Translations under genes and position numbers: made by a program
Notes under the pieces: model-generated
The model's database searches: none
Told to the model about the DNA's origin: nothing
The model's input: only the letters and a program-made list of their open reading frames with translations
In this document: positions 50,746 through 58,723 of the stretch, in pieces
Numbering within the stretch: position 1 is the first letter of the stretch
Layout of the letters: each line of letters opens with the position of its first letter
Assembly (NCBI GenBank): GCA_024222295.1
Contig: JAAEPF010000055.1
Coordinates: 1 to 64,000 of the forward strand
Direction of reading: 5' to 3'
DNA: 64,000 nt
DNA from: Actinomycetes bacterium
GTDB lineage: Bacteria; Actinomycetota; Acidimicrobiia; Acidimicrobiales; Microtrichaceae

Positions 50746-52145
50746 GTCAGCGGCCCCCGTCCGCGTTGCGGGGCTGGCCGGTGTGCGCTGACGAATCGCT
50801 GCGCCGCCTGGCGCCACAGGTGTGGTTGGGCGGCTCGCCGTTACGCCTGTTCAGGTTGACGGAGCCAGGCGACGAGTTGCTCCGCGAGCTGGAAGCGGCG
50901 GGACCTGGTGGTCTGGCGGTCAACGGCTCCGCCGCAACCCGGCTGATCGACCGGCTGGTGACGACCGGAGCCGCCAATCCGCTCCCTGTGCAGGGCGACA
51001 CCACTCCTGACCCGGCTGAGGTGACTCTGGTGGTCCCGGTCCGCGACCGGGCCCGGTCGCTCGACCGACTCCTCGAGCGATGGCGTTCCGCTTCGCCGGG
51101 CCCGCCGCGCGCCGCGGTGGTCGTGGACGACGGATCGGTCGAGTCCGGTGAGGTCGCCGCTGTGGCAGGCCGCCACGCCGCCACACTCCTGGTGAACGAA
51201 ACGCCCCGGGGGCCCGCCGCTGCGCGCAATGCAGGGCTGCGCCAAGTGCGAACACCGCTGGTGGCGTTCGTCGACTCGGATGTCCGGGCCGACGGCGACT
51301 GGCTCGCGCCGCTACTCGCTCAGATGGCCGACCCCCGGGTGGCGCTCGTGGCACCACGGGTCCGTTCCCGGCCGGGTCCGGGCGCGCTGGCACGCTACGA
51401 GTTCGAACACTCTCCACTCGACCTGGGGGCTGAACCATCCGTGGTGCGTCCGAGGGCCAGGGTCGCCTACCTGCCCGCTGCCACTCTCGTCGGGCGGGTG
51501 TCGGTGCTGCGCGACCTGGGGGGATTCGACGAGTCGATGCGCTTCGGTGAGGACGTCGACCTGGTGTGGCGGGTTGTGGACGCCGGCCATGGCGCACGCT
51601 ACGAGCCGGCCTCCCAGGTGTTCCACGCCCCGCGGGCGGACTGGCTCGGCTGGGCTCGGCAACGGTTCGCCTACGGGTCATCGGCTGCACCGCTGCACAC
51701 GCGCCATCCGGGTTCGGTGGCGCCGGTGTCCTGTTCGGGGTGGAGCGCCGCGATGTGGGCGCTGGCGGGAGCCGGCCATCCGGTCGCTGCGCTGGCTGTC
51801 GGCGCTGGGTCTGGCGCCGCACTGGCTCGCAAGCTCGAGGGAGTGGCTCCGACTGACTCAGCGATGCTCGCGGTGAAAGGGCATGCGGGCGCGGCTCGAG
51901 GGCTGTCGCGTGCTGTGGTGCGTCCCTGGTGGCCGGTGGCTCTCGCAGCTTCGGCTGTCTCGCGACGAGCCCGCCGTTTCGTGCTTGCCTCGGTTGCCAC
52001 GACCGTGGCCTCTGCAGAGGGCACGGTCGCCGACAGGTTCACCAGCCTGGCCGACGACGCCGTCTATGGCGCAGGGGTCTGGTGGGGCGCCGCTCGAGAA
52101 CGGTCCTTCGGGGCGCTGTTGCCGGCCCTGCCCCGGTGGCCCTGA
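50742..52145 (+). CDS. mftF: mycofactocin glycosyltransferase MftF
   Basis: A family-2 glycosyltransferase of 467 aa that adds glucose units to the mycofactocin core. The N-terminal segment PQVWLGGSPLRLFRLTEPGD is specific to MftF. The GT2 domain has TLVVPVRDRARSLDRLLERW, AAVVVDDGSVESGEVAAVAG, and the DxD-like VAFVDSDVRADGDWLAPLL, then FDESMRFGEDVDLVWRVVDA. Two or three hydrophobic helices near the C-terminus suggest membrane association. The GTG start overlaps the SDR stop. No downstream partner on this strand follows; the gene converges with a ferredoxin-P450 pair across 204 bases. Confidence 0.93.
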   Translation: MSQRPPSALRGWPVCADESLRRLAPQVWLGGSPLRLFRLTEPGDELLRELEAAGPGGLAVNGSAATRLIDRLVTTGAANPLPVQGDTTPDPAEVTLVVPVRDRARSLDRLLERWRSASPGPPRAAVVVDDGSVESGEVAAVAGRHAATLLVNETPRGPAAARNAGLRQVRTPLVAFVDSDVRADGDWLAPLLAQMADPRVALVAPRVRSRPGPGALARYEFEHSPLDLGAEPSVVRPRARVAYLPAATLVGRVSVLRDLGGFDESMRFGEDVDLVWRVVDAGHGARYEPASQVFHAPRADWLGWARQRFAYGSSAAPLHTRHPGSVAPVSCSGWSAAMWALAGAGHPVAALAVGAGSGAALARKLEGVAPTDSAMLAVKGHAGAARGLSRAVVRPWWPVALAASAVSRRARRFVLASVATTVASAEGTVADRFTSLADDAVYGAGVWWGAARERSFGALLPALPRWP

Positions 52146-52314
52146 AGAATTGCTGATCGCACTCAAGGTTTCGGTGGCCGTTTGCCGATCAAGTACCACT
52201 GGCGGAAGGGCGGGGCGGACAAAGCGTCCGTGTGACATCGCAATGCAGCCGTGCTGGTGGGGTTGCTTCTTGTGACCGCGGCTTCAGTGGTGTCCCCCCG
52301 CCCTACCCCCGGTC

Positions 52315-52329
52315 CCCACCCTTGGTGGG
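52315..52329. terminator. hairpin CCCACC-ctt-GGTGGG between mftF and the ferredoxin gene
   Basis: A perfect 6-bp stem with a 3-base loop lies in the 204-base convergent gap, close to the ferredoxin stop. It probably serves as terminator for one or both sides. The rest of the gap (52146-52314) is C-rich in its second half, and I see nothing else there. Confidence 0.4.
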
Positions 52330-52349
52330 CAAGCCGCTTGTCCCCGGGT

Positions 52350-52544
52350 TCACTCCTCGATCGTGATTGCGTACTCGGGGCAGTTGTCGGCCGCGAGCCG
52401 GGCCTTCTCCTCCAGCTCGGCGGGCACGTCACCTTCGATGCGGAGCACTGCGTATCCCTCGTCATCCACGTCGAACACCTCTGGTGCCAGCAGGTAGCAG
52501 CGATTGTGGCCCTGGCAGGCGTCGCGGTCGTACTTGATCCTCAT
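52350..52544 (-). CDS. single-cluster (3Fe-4S type) ferredoxin for P450
   Basis: A 64-aa ferredoxin. Cysteines are in DACQGHNRCYLLAPEVF and AADNCPEYAITIEE, the three-cysteine pattern of actinobacterial P450 ferredoxins where the middle ligand (here His in CQGHNRC) is not Cys. It would carry one electron at a time from a reductase to the adjacent cytochrome P450. The ATG is 1 base after the P450 stop codon region on the same strand (stop TCA at 52546). No ferredoxin reductase gene is next to it. Confidence 0.92.
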   Translation of the reverse strand: MRIKYDRDACQGHNRCYLLAPEVFDVDDEGYAVLRIEGDVPAELEEKARLAADNCPEYAITIEE

Positions 52545-52545
52545 C

Positions 52546-53811
52546 TCAGGCTCCCTGGGCTGTCTCGAGTATGCGCACGGGTAGCTCGCGGGGTCCGCGT
52601 ACCTGGCCGGTCGACCAGCGCACCGCGTCGGGGTCGGGGTCTGCCAGCTCGAACCGCTGAATGGCCGCCACCCACTCCTGCAACGCCACGCGGAGTTCCA
52701 TGCGGGCCAGGTTCGACCCGGCGCAGCGGTGGATGCCGAGGCCGAACGCGGCGTGGCGGTTGCGCTGGCGGTCGATGATGAACTCGCCGGCGTCCTCGAA
52801 GGCCTCCTCGTCGCGGTTGGCCGAGGGGAAGGGCAGCAGCACCCAGTCACCTTCCTTCATTTCGGCGTCGCCGACGGTGATGTCCTCGGACACCACGCGG
52901 GCCATCGTGACCGGCGCATAGAAGCGCAGGAACTCCTCGATCGCGAAGGGCCACACGTCGGGCTCGTTGCGCAGGCGGTCCATGTGCTCGGGGTGCTGGG
53001 CGAGGTGCCACAGCGACGCGCCGATGGCCGACCAGGTCGTGTCGATGCCTGCGATCAGTGTGAGTGCGATCGAGCCGAACACGTGCTCGTCGCTCAGCGG
53101 CATTCCGTCGATGTCGGCCTGCAGGAAGTAGCTGATCAGGTCGTCGCCCGGATTGGCCCGCCGCTCGATGATCACCTCGGCGAGGTACTCGGCCATGGTC
53201 TCGTCAGGCGCGACCTCGATCTGGCCGGGCTTTTCGAGGATCCGGTGGATGAACGTGCGGAAACGGTCGCCATCGGACTCGGGCAGGCCGAGCATGTGGG
53301 CGATCACCCGCACAGGTATGTGCTGGGAGTAGTTCACCGCGATGTCCGTGAGGCCGTCATTGGCCTCCGCGTCCGCCACGAGCTCGGCGATGAGCCGACG
53401 ACATGTCTCGCGGGTCTGCGGTTCGAGCTCTGTCACCGCCTTCGGTGCCATCGGGCCGAGGAAGAGCTTGCGCGCGATCTGGTGGAACGGCGGATCCGAC
53501 GAGATGGGCGGCGCGAACCCGACCGGTGCCTCGCCACGGAAGCCCATGTCGTTAACGATCATCCCGCGGCTCGAGAAGTGGTCGGTGTCGTGCGCGATGT
53601 CCGACACGTCGTTGTGCTTCGCCGGGTACCAGGCGCCACCGAAGCGTTCCGTGTGCGCAACCGGGCAGCCCTCGCGGTAGCGCTGCCAGATTTCCGGCGC
53701 GTTCTGCGCCCAGTCCTGGATCGTGTGGTCGAAGTCGGTGTTCCAGTCCTGCACCGGCGGATGCTCGGGCCGCTCGATCGGCGGGAAGACGGTGTCCTGC
53801 GAGTCGGTCAT
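52546..53811 (-). CDS. cytochrome P450 monooxygenase
   Basis: A soluble bacterial P450, 421 aa. The heme-cysteine loop is FGLGIHRCAGSNLARMELRV. The I-helix oxygen-activation motif is LIAGIDTTWSAIG, with the K-helix ExxR in AIEEFLRFYAPV. The distal region SSDPPFHQIARKLFLGPMAP also matches bacterial class I P450s. It would hydroxylate a hydrophobic substrate, perhaps a steroid or fatty acid given the neighbours, but the CYP family cannot be fixed by eye. ATG 53811 gives the family N-terminus; the frame is open beyond it as antisense of the alkylsulfatase gene. Its ferredoxin follows. Confidence 0.93.
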   Translation of the reverse strand: MTDSQDTVFPPIERPEHPPVQDWNTDFDHTIQDWAQNAPEIWQRYREGCPVAHTERFGGAWYPAKHNDVSDIAHDTDHFSSRGMIVNDMGFRGEAPVGFAPPISSDPPFHQIARKLFLGPMAPKAVTELEPQTRETCRRLIAELVADAEANDGLTDIAVNYSQHIPVRVIAHMLGLPESDGDRFRTFIHRILEKPGQIEVAPDETMAEYLAEVIIERRANPGDDLISYFLQADIDGMPLSDEHVFGSIALTLIAGIDTTWSAIGASLWHLAQHPEHMDRLRNEPDVWPFAIEEFLRFYAPVTMARVVSEDITVGDAEMKEGDWVLLPFPSANRDEEAFEDAGEFIIDRQRNRHAAFGLGIHRCAGSNLARMELRVALQEWVAAIQRFELADPDPDAVRWSTGQVRGPRELPVRILETAQGA

Positions 53812-53878
53812 GACCGCAGGGTAGTTGTGGGCGGGCCGCCGGGGCAGGGGCTGTGACCCGCGTCTCCCATGAACGTGA

Positions 53879-53900
53879 ATGGGTGCTAGGAAGCACCCAT
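53879..53900 (+). promoter_or_regulatory. start-codon hairpin with RBS in the loop (alkylsulfatase gene)
   Basis: ATGGGTGCT-AGGA-AGCACCCAT forms a perfect 9-bp stem and a 4-base loop. The right arm ends with the first two bases of the ATG start at 53899, and the loop plus next two bases spell AGGAAG, a good Shine-Dalgarno. Translation could therefore depend on opening this hairpin. It also lies in the 87-base divergent gap with the P450 gene, so it could equally be a DNA operator. Confidence 0.55.
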
Positions 53901-55836
53901 GGCAGCCCCCGACAGCACCCAGCCCAAGAACGCGACCAAGCACACAGCCGAGGTCCAGCGCCGTTTCCGCGAAGAGAGCCCGATGGACTGGAGTGACCGC
54001 GCTGACCACGACAACGCAACCCGCGGGTTCGTGGCCGCACCACCGCCCGGCCCTGTCGCGGGCCCACGGGACCACCCCGCATGGAACCTCGGCGACTACG
54101 AGTTCCTGGACTCCGAGGATGCGCCCGACACGGTCAATCCCTCGTTGTGGCGCCAGGCGAAGCTCAACATGGAAGCGGGCCTGTTCACCATCGCCGACCG
54201 CATCCACCAGTTGCGCGGCTTCGACCTGTCGGAGATCACGATCATCGAGGGCGACGAGGGTTTCATCGTCATCGACCCGCTCATCTCCGTGGAGACAGCC
54301 GCCGCCGCAATGGAGCTCGCTCGTGAGCATCTCGGCGACAAGCCGGTCACGGCAGTGATCTACACGCACTCACACGTAGACCACTTCGGTGGTGTGAAGG
54401 GCGTGACAACGCTCGAGGACGTACAGGAAGGTCGTTGCCGTGTGGTCGCTCCGGTCGGCATGGTCGAGGCAGCCGTCAGTGAGAACGTGTACGCCGGCGT
54501 CGCGATGAGCCGACGTGCCCAGTACATGTACGGCGCGCTGCTCGACCGCGGTCCCAAGGGTCAGGTCGACGCCGGACTCGGCAAGACCAACTCGCTGGGG
54601 ACAGTCACCCTGATACACCCGAGCGACACGGTCACCGAGACCGGTCAGCGGCTCACTCTCGACGGGGTGGAGATCGAGTTCCAGCTCACTCCCGGTACCG
54701 AGGCGCCGGCGGAGATGAACTTCTACTTCCCGCAGTTCCGGGCGCTGTGCATGGCCGAGAACTGCTCGCACAACCTGCACAACCTGTACACGCCCCGCGG
54801 AGCACAGGTTCGCGACGCGCTCGCCTGGGCGAAGTACATGGATGAGGCGATGGTGCGCTTCGATGGCGAGGTCGACCTGGTCTTCACCAGTCACCACTGG
54901 CCGGTGTGGGGCGCCGAGGAGTCGATGGACTACCTCGCCACCCAGCGCGACCTCTACAAGTTCCTGCACGACCAGACCCTGCGGCAGGCCAACAAGGGCC
55001 TCACGATGCTCGAGTGTGCAGAAGAGGTGCAGCTGCCGGATGCGATCGCTCGGCACTGGTGCAACCGGCCGTACTACGGCACGGTCAACCACAACGTGAA
55101 GGCCGTGTACCAGCGCTACCTCGGCTGGTTCACGGGCAACCCTGCCGACCTGCATCCGCTGCCCCCCGAGCCGGCTGCCGCCAAGTACGTCGAGTACATG
55201 GGCGGGGCGGCTAGCATCGTCGAACGAGCACGTGCGGACTTCGAAGCCGGCGACTACCGCTGGGTGGCCGAGGTTCTCAACCGGGTGGTGTTCTCCGACC
55301 CGGATCGCTCAGACCCGGCCACCTCAGAGGCGATCCAGCTCCTCGCCGACACCCACGAGCAGCTCGGTTACCAGGCCGAGTCAGGGCCGTGGCGCAACTT
55401 CTACCTCGTGGCCGCCCACGAGCTGCGCAACGGGCTGCGCGAAGGCGTCGGCGCTGCCATCGAGACGGCGTCCATGGAGCTGGTGATGGCGGTCGAGGTG
55501 CCGATGCTGCTCGACGCCCTGGCCCTGCGGCTCGATCCCGAGGCATGTGCCGGCGAGCACCTCGTGGTCAACCTGGTGATCACCGACGCCGCCCCCGATG
55601 GTGGGCCCGAGGACCATGTGCTCTGGGTGGAGAACTCGGTGCTGCACCACCGCAACGAGACCCACCTGGACGGGGCCCACGCCACGGCGACACTCACGAA
55701 GGTGGAGCTGTTGATGGCGATCGGCGGCCTCGGCATCAGCGAGGACATCGAGTTGGAGGGCGAACCCGATGCGTTCGTGCGTCTCGCCGGCTGGCTCGAC
55801 CGTCCCGACGCGAACTTCGCGATCGTCACCCCCTGA
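53899..55836 (+). CDS. class III alkylsulfatase (SdsA-like MBL-fold hydrolase)
   Basis: A 645-aa zinc hydrolase that would cleave alkyl sulfate esters such as dodecyl sulfate to alcohols. The MBL motif is VIYTHSHVDHFGGVKGVT (HxHxDH). AENCSHNLHNLYTPRGAQVR and VFTSHHWPVWGAEESMDYLA are alkylsulfatase-specific. The dimerisation domain is at about residues 400-530, and a C-terminal SCP2-like domain (about 540-645) completes the known three-domain layout. The alcohols produced are natural substrates for nicotinoprotein dehydrogenases found nearby. No signal peptide is seen, so it is probably cytoplasmic. The start codon is in a hairpin. Confidence 0.9.
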   Translation: MAAPDSTQPKNATKHTAEVQRRFREESPMDWSDRADHDNATRGFVAAPPPGPVAGPRDHPAWNLGDYEFLDSEDAPDTVNPSLWRQAKLNMEAGLFTIADRIHQLRGFDLSEITIIEGDEGFIVIDPLISVETAAAAMELAREHLGDKPVTAVIYTHSHVDHFGGVKGVTTLEDVQEGRCRVVAPVGMVEAAVSENVYAGVAMSRRAQYMYGALLDRGPKGQVDAGLGKTNSLGTVTLIHPSDTVTETGQRLTLDGVEIEFQLTPGTEAPAEMNFYFPQFRALCMAENCSHNLHNLYTPRGAQVRDALAWAKYMDEAMVRFDGEVDLVFTSHHWPVWGAEESMDYLATQRDLYKFLHDQTLRQANKGLTMLECAEEVQLPDAIARHWCNRPYYGTVNHNVKAVYQRYLGWFTGNPADLHPLPPEPAAAKYVEYMGGAASIVERARADFEAGDYRWVAEVLNRVVFSDPDRSDPATSEAIQLLADTHEQLGYQAESGPWRNFYLVAAHELRNGLREGVGAAIETASMELVMAVEVPMLLDALALRLDPEACAGEHLVVNLVITDAAPDGGPEDHVLWVENSVLHHRNETHLDGAHATATLTKVELLMAIGGLGISEDIELEGEPDAFVRLAGWLDRPDANFAIVTP

Positions 55837-55869
55837 CCCCACCTCGGAGAGGAAGTCACCGTGTGGGGT
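55836..55869 (+). terminator. possible stem ACCCCAC/GTGGGGT after the alkylsulfatase gene
   Basis: Seven-base complementary arms (55836-55842 and 55863-55869) are separated by 20 bases. The left arm starts in the alkylsulfatase stop codon. The long loop and lack of a T-run make this a weak terminator candidate. Confidence 0.25.
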
Positions 55870-55905
55870 GCTTCGCGGTGGGGAAGGGTTACGAGATGGT
55901 GCACA

Positions 55906-56472
55906 ATGTCGGGCATGGATGATCTCGAAAAGCTCGGACCACTAAAGGGACTCGTCGGCGAATGGGAAGGCACCAAGGGCCTTGATGTCTCGCATCACCA
56001 CGAGGAAGGCGCGGAGGGGGAGACCGTCTACCGCGAGAAGGTGTCCTTCAGCGCCTTCGGACCGGTCGACAACGGCCGCCAGACTCTCTACGGCCTCGAC
56101 TACCGGATGGCTGCGTGGCGCAACGACGAGGAAGACCCGTTCCACACCGAGGTGGGTTACTGGCTCTGGGACGCCGATGCGGGCCAGGTCATGCGTGCAT
56201 TCATGGTGCCCCGCGCGACTGTCGTGCTCGCGGGTGGCTCCGCCGGGGCGGACGACACCGAGTTCACGATGGTCGGTGAGCTCGGTGAGTCGACCTACGG
56301 CGTGCTGGAGAACAAGTACCTCGCCGAGAACGCGTCGACGAAGCGCTACGAGGTGAAGATCACCATCGGCGACGACGAGTGGTCATACGACGAGGTGACC
56401 GTGCTCGAGATGAAGGAGTACGACGAGCTGTACAACCACACCGACAGGAACACCCTGCGCCGCGTAGGCTGA
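55906..56472 (+). CDS. nitrobindin/FABP-like beta-barrel protein
   Basis: A 188-aa protein resembling the heme-binding nitrobindin/THAP4-like beta-barrel family. The N-terminal block LGPLKGLVGEWEGTKGLDVS aligns with the family GxWxGxG motif that forms the barrel entrance. VSFSAFGPVDNGRQTLYGLD, HTEVGYWLWDADAGQVMRAF and VPRATVVLAGGSA follow as strands. A His that could ligate heme is not certain. Many actinobacteria carry this type as a peroxynitrite isomerase or a fatty-acid carrier. ATG 55906 and ATG 55915 are both possible; a purine-rich GGGAAGGG lies farther upstream. It is followed by a strong rho-independent terminator. Confidence 0.72.
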   Translation: MSGMDDLEKLGPLKGLVGEWEGTKGLDVSHHHEEGAEGETVYREKVSFSAFGPVDNGRQTLYGLDYRMAAWRNDEEDPFHTEVGYWLWDADAGQVMRAFMVPRATVVLAGGSAGADDTEFTMVGELGESTYGVLENKYLAENASTKRYEVKITIGDDEWSYDEVTVLEMKEYDELYNHTDRNTLRRVG

Positions 56473-56498
56473 GCCGCTCGCGTCCAGATCGGAACCGA

Positions 56499-56528
56499 GG
56501 GCCGGGCTGCCACGGGGCGGCCCGGCCC
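56499..56528 (+). terminator. 13-bp GC-rich hairpin after the nitrobindin-like gene
   Basis: GGGCCGGGCTGCC-ACGG-GGCGGCCCGGCCC forms a 13-bp stem with one G-T wobble. It begins 26 bases past the stop. Only two T residues follow, so it probably works with the next hairpin. Confidence 0.6.
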
Positions 56529-56541
56529 TTGCGCGTCCGGC

Positions 56542-56563
56542 CCGGCCCCCAGGGCCGGTTTTT
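56542..56563 (+). terminator. rho-independent terminator CCGGCCC-cca-GGGCCGG-TTTTT
   Basis: A perfect 7-bp stem with a 3-base loop followed directly by five T residues: the clearest intrinsic terminator in the window. It isolates the nitrobindin-like gene from the OB-fold/thiolase operon. Confidence 0.85.
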
Positions 56564-56570
56564 CAGAAAC

Positions 56571-56584
56571 GAGAACGTGTTCTA
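56571..56584. promoter_or_regulatory. KstR-like operator, GAGAACGTGTTCTA
   Basis: It matches 7 of the 8 fixed positions of TnnAACnnGTTnnA (first T is G) and contains the longer palindrome AGAAC-gt-GTTCT. It lies just past the terminator and 51 bases before the ATG of the first OB-fold gene. The core AGAACGTGTTCTA is the form I recall from mycobacterial KstR sites. Confidence 0.6.
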
Positions 56585-56635
56585 GTGTCACGCCGGTCAC
56601 CACGCGGGTGACTCGTACGACACAGGGGGCATGCC

Positions 56636-57100
56636 ATGGGCGACTCTCCGGACTCGCAGGACGTACTGCGGGCGCCGCTCACGATCGGATACGACTTCCT
56701 TCGAACGACCGGACCGGTCATCGGTGCATTCCTCACCGGCCTGCGTGAGCAGAAAGTGCTCGGCATCCGCGACACCATTGGCAGGGTCGTCTGCCCGCCG
56801 GTGGAGTACGACCCCGAGACCGGTGAGCCGATCACCGAGATGGTCGAAGTGGCTCCCGAAGGTGCGATCACGTCATGGTCGTGGGTGCCGGAGGTACGCG
56901 AGGGGCAGCCGCTGCAGGCACCGCATGCGCTCGCGCTGATCCAGCTCGATGGCGCCGACACCTCGATGCTCCATGTCGTGGATGCGCCGGGCCCCGATGC
57001 CGTTTCGACCGGCGCCCGGGTGCGCATCCGGTGGGCAGATGAACGCCAGGGACTGATCGAGGACATCGCCTGTTTCGAACTAGTCGAGGGAGGGGCCTGA
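56636..57100 (+). CDS. OB-fold (DUF35-like) acyl-CoA-associated protein, first of pair
   Basis: A 154-aa protein of the DUF35/ChsH2-like OB-fold type that partners SCP2-like thiolases. TTGPVIGAFLTGLREQKVLG is the N-terminal helix that normally leads to a zinc ribbon, and GAITSWSWVPEVREGQPLQA starts the OB domain. ALALIQLDGADTSMLHVVDA and GARVRIRWADERQGLIEDIA complete it. Only one Cys (RVVCPPVEYDPETG) occurs where four zinc ligands are usual, so the ribbon is metal-free. It begins an operon with spacing of 1 base or overlap: OB, OB, thiolase, thiolase. A KstR-like site and an RBS-like AGGGGG precede it. Confidence 0.85.
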   Translation: MGDSPDSQDVLRAPLTIGYDFLRTTGPVIGAFLTGLREQKVLGIRDTIGRVVCPPVEYDPETGEPITEMVEVAPEGAITSWSWVPEVREGQPLQAPHALALIQLDGADTSMLHVVDAPGPDAVSTGARVRIRWADERQGLIEDIACFELVEGGA

Positions 57101-57101
57101 C

Positions 57102-57668
57102 ATGCCGGCCGAGAGCGACCGCACCACATCGACCATGCCCGAGGGCCTCTGGTCGCAGCCCCAGCCGAGCCTGCCCGAAGTTGGTGGTGACGACCCTGTG
57201 CAGCGCATACGCGTGCCCGCCACGCTGGTCTACAGCTACACGCCGGGCACTGCGCCGACCCGCTTCCTGCGCGGCCTCGAGCAGAAGAAGATCCTCGGTG
57301 GCCGCCACGGTGATGACGGTGACGTCTACGTGCCGTCGCGTGGCATGGACCCGGTGCTCGGCCTGCCCACTAGCGAAGCAGTCGAGGTGGGCCCCAAGGC
57401 CACCATCACGACGTTCTGCATCGTGCACATCGGCTTCGGTGAGAACGCACCTCCCACGCCCTTCGTGTCGGCGCTGATTCTTCCCGACGGTGCCGAGGTA
57501 TCGCTCTACGGCACCATTCTCGGCGTCGCACATGACCAGGTGCGCATCGGCATGCGTGTCGAGCCGGTCTGGGCCGACGAGCTCACCACGAGCTTCGAGA
57601 ACATCACTCATTGGGAGCCGATCGACGAGCCCGATGTGCCCGCCGCCGAGCTGAAGGGACACATGTGA
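57102..57668 (+). CDS. OB-fold (DUF35-like) protein, second of pair
   Basis: A 188-aa relative of the preceding gene. PTRFLRGLEQKKILGGRHG is the helix-ribbon part and GDVYVPSRGMDPVLGLP stands where CxxC motifs would be; no Cys is present there at all. The OB domain is KATITTFCIVHIGFGENAPP, PFVSALILPDGAEVSLYGT, and GVAHDQVRIGMRVEPVWADE. In the ChsH1-ChsH2/Ltp systems such proteins form the second half of a heteromeric hydratase or aldolase, so two different OB subunits fit a heteromer. The start is 1 base after the first OB stop, and its stop overlaps the thiolase ATG. Confidence 0.85.
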   Translation: MPAESDRTTSTMPEGLWSQPQPSLPEVGGDDPVQRIRVPATLVYSYTPGTAPTRFLRGLEQKKILGGRHGDDGDVYVPSRGMDPVLGLPTSEAVEVGPKATITTFCIVHIGFGENAPPTPFVSALILPDGAEVSLYGTILGVAHDQVRIGMRVEPVWADELTTSFENITHWEPIDEPDVPAAELKGHM

Positions 57669-58723
57669 TGAGAGACGTCGCAATCGTTTCGGTCGCCCAG
57701 GGCGAGCACGTGCGTGCCGAGGCCCTGCTCAACGAGGTCGAGATGGTCCAGCCGATCATCCGAGCCGCCCTCGACGGTGCCGGAGCGGAGATCTCCGACA
57801 TCGGCTTCACCTGTTCGGGCAGCTCGGACTACCTGGCAGGACAGGCCTTCAGCTTCGTGATGACCCTCGATGCGGTGGGCGCATGGCCGCCGATCCAGGA
57901 GTCGCACGTGGAGATGGACGGCGCCTGGGCGCTCTACGAAGCGTGGCTGAAGATCCAGGCGGGCCACGCCGACACGGCGCTGGTGTACGGCTACTCCAAG
58001 GCGTCGCCCGGCGACCTGCCCCGTGTGCTGAGCCGCATGCTCGACCCGTACTACTACGCACCGCTGTGGCCCGACTCGGTTGCGATGGCCGGCCTGCAGG
58101 CACGCCAGATGCTCGACTCGGGTGCCATCACCGAAGAGGAGATGGCAAGGATTGCGCACCGCAACCGCACGGCTGCGGAGTCCAACCCGTTTGCACAGCT
58201 CAAGGGCTCGCCTTCGGTCGAGGACCTGCTGTCGGCCGACTACCTGTCGGACCCGCTTCGCAAGCACGACTGCCCGCCGATAACAGACGGCGGTTGCGCC
58301 ATGGTGCTCGCTGCCGGCGACAAGGCCCGTGAGTGGTCGGAGCGCCCGGCATGGATCCGTGGCATCGACCACCGGATCGACTCGCACAACTACGGCGCCC
58401 GTGACCTCACCAAGGCCCCGTCGATCGGACTTGCCGCCCAGAAGGCCGATGTGGCCGCCGGCGGCGTGGACGTGGTTGAGGTGTGTGCCCCCTTCTCGCA
58501 CCAGGAGAGGATCGTGCTCAACGAGCTCGGGCTCGGCGACGACGCCAATGTCAACCCGTCTGGTGGTGCACTCGCCGCCAACCCGATCATGGCTGCCGGC
58601 ATGCTCCGCCTCGGTGAGGTGGCAAACCGGATAACCGCCGGGGAGGCGGATCGGGGCGTGGCCCACGCCACCGCCGGCCACCTGTTGCAGCAAAATCTCG
58701 TCGCAGTGATCGAGGGGGACTGA
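57668..58723 (+). CDS. SCP2-type thiolase-like protein (Ltp family), first
   Basis: A thiolase-fold protein, 351 aa, about 10% shorter than biosynthetic thiolases. It begins MRDVAIVSVAQGEHVRAEAL, and FTCSGSSDYLAGQAFSFVMT is typical of lipid-transfer-protein thiolases. Where degradative thiolases have the nucleophilic Cys, the protein reads ESHVEMDGAWALYEAW with no Cys. The C-terminal active loop is NPSGGALAANPIMAAGMLRL, in which the usual GHP His is replaced. It is therefore unlikely to be a normal Claisen thiolase; a retro-aldolase such as Ltp2 (steroid side-chain removal) is a better model. The ATG overlaps the OB-fold gene's stop. Confidence 0.88.
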   Translation: MRDVAIVSVAQGEHVRAEALLNEVEMVQPIIRAALDGAGAEISDIGFTCSGSSDYLAGQAFSFVMTLDAVGAWPPIQESHVEMDGAWALYEAWLKIQAGHADTALVYGYSKASPGDLPRVLSRMLDPYYYAPLWPDSVAMAGLQARQMLDSGAITEEEMARIAHRNRTAAESNPFAQLKGSPSVEDLLSADYLSDPLRKHDCPPITDGGCAMVLAAGDKAREWSERPAWIRGIDHRIDSHNYGARDLTKAPSIGLAAQKADVAAGGVDVVEVCAPFSHQERIVLNELGLGDDANVNPSGGALAANPIMAAGMLRLGEVANRITAGEADRGVAHATAGHLLQQNLVAVIEGD

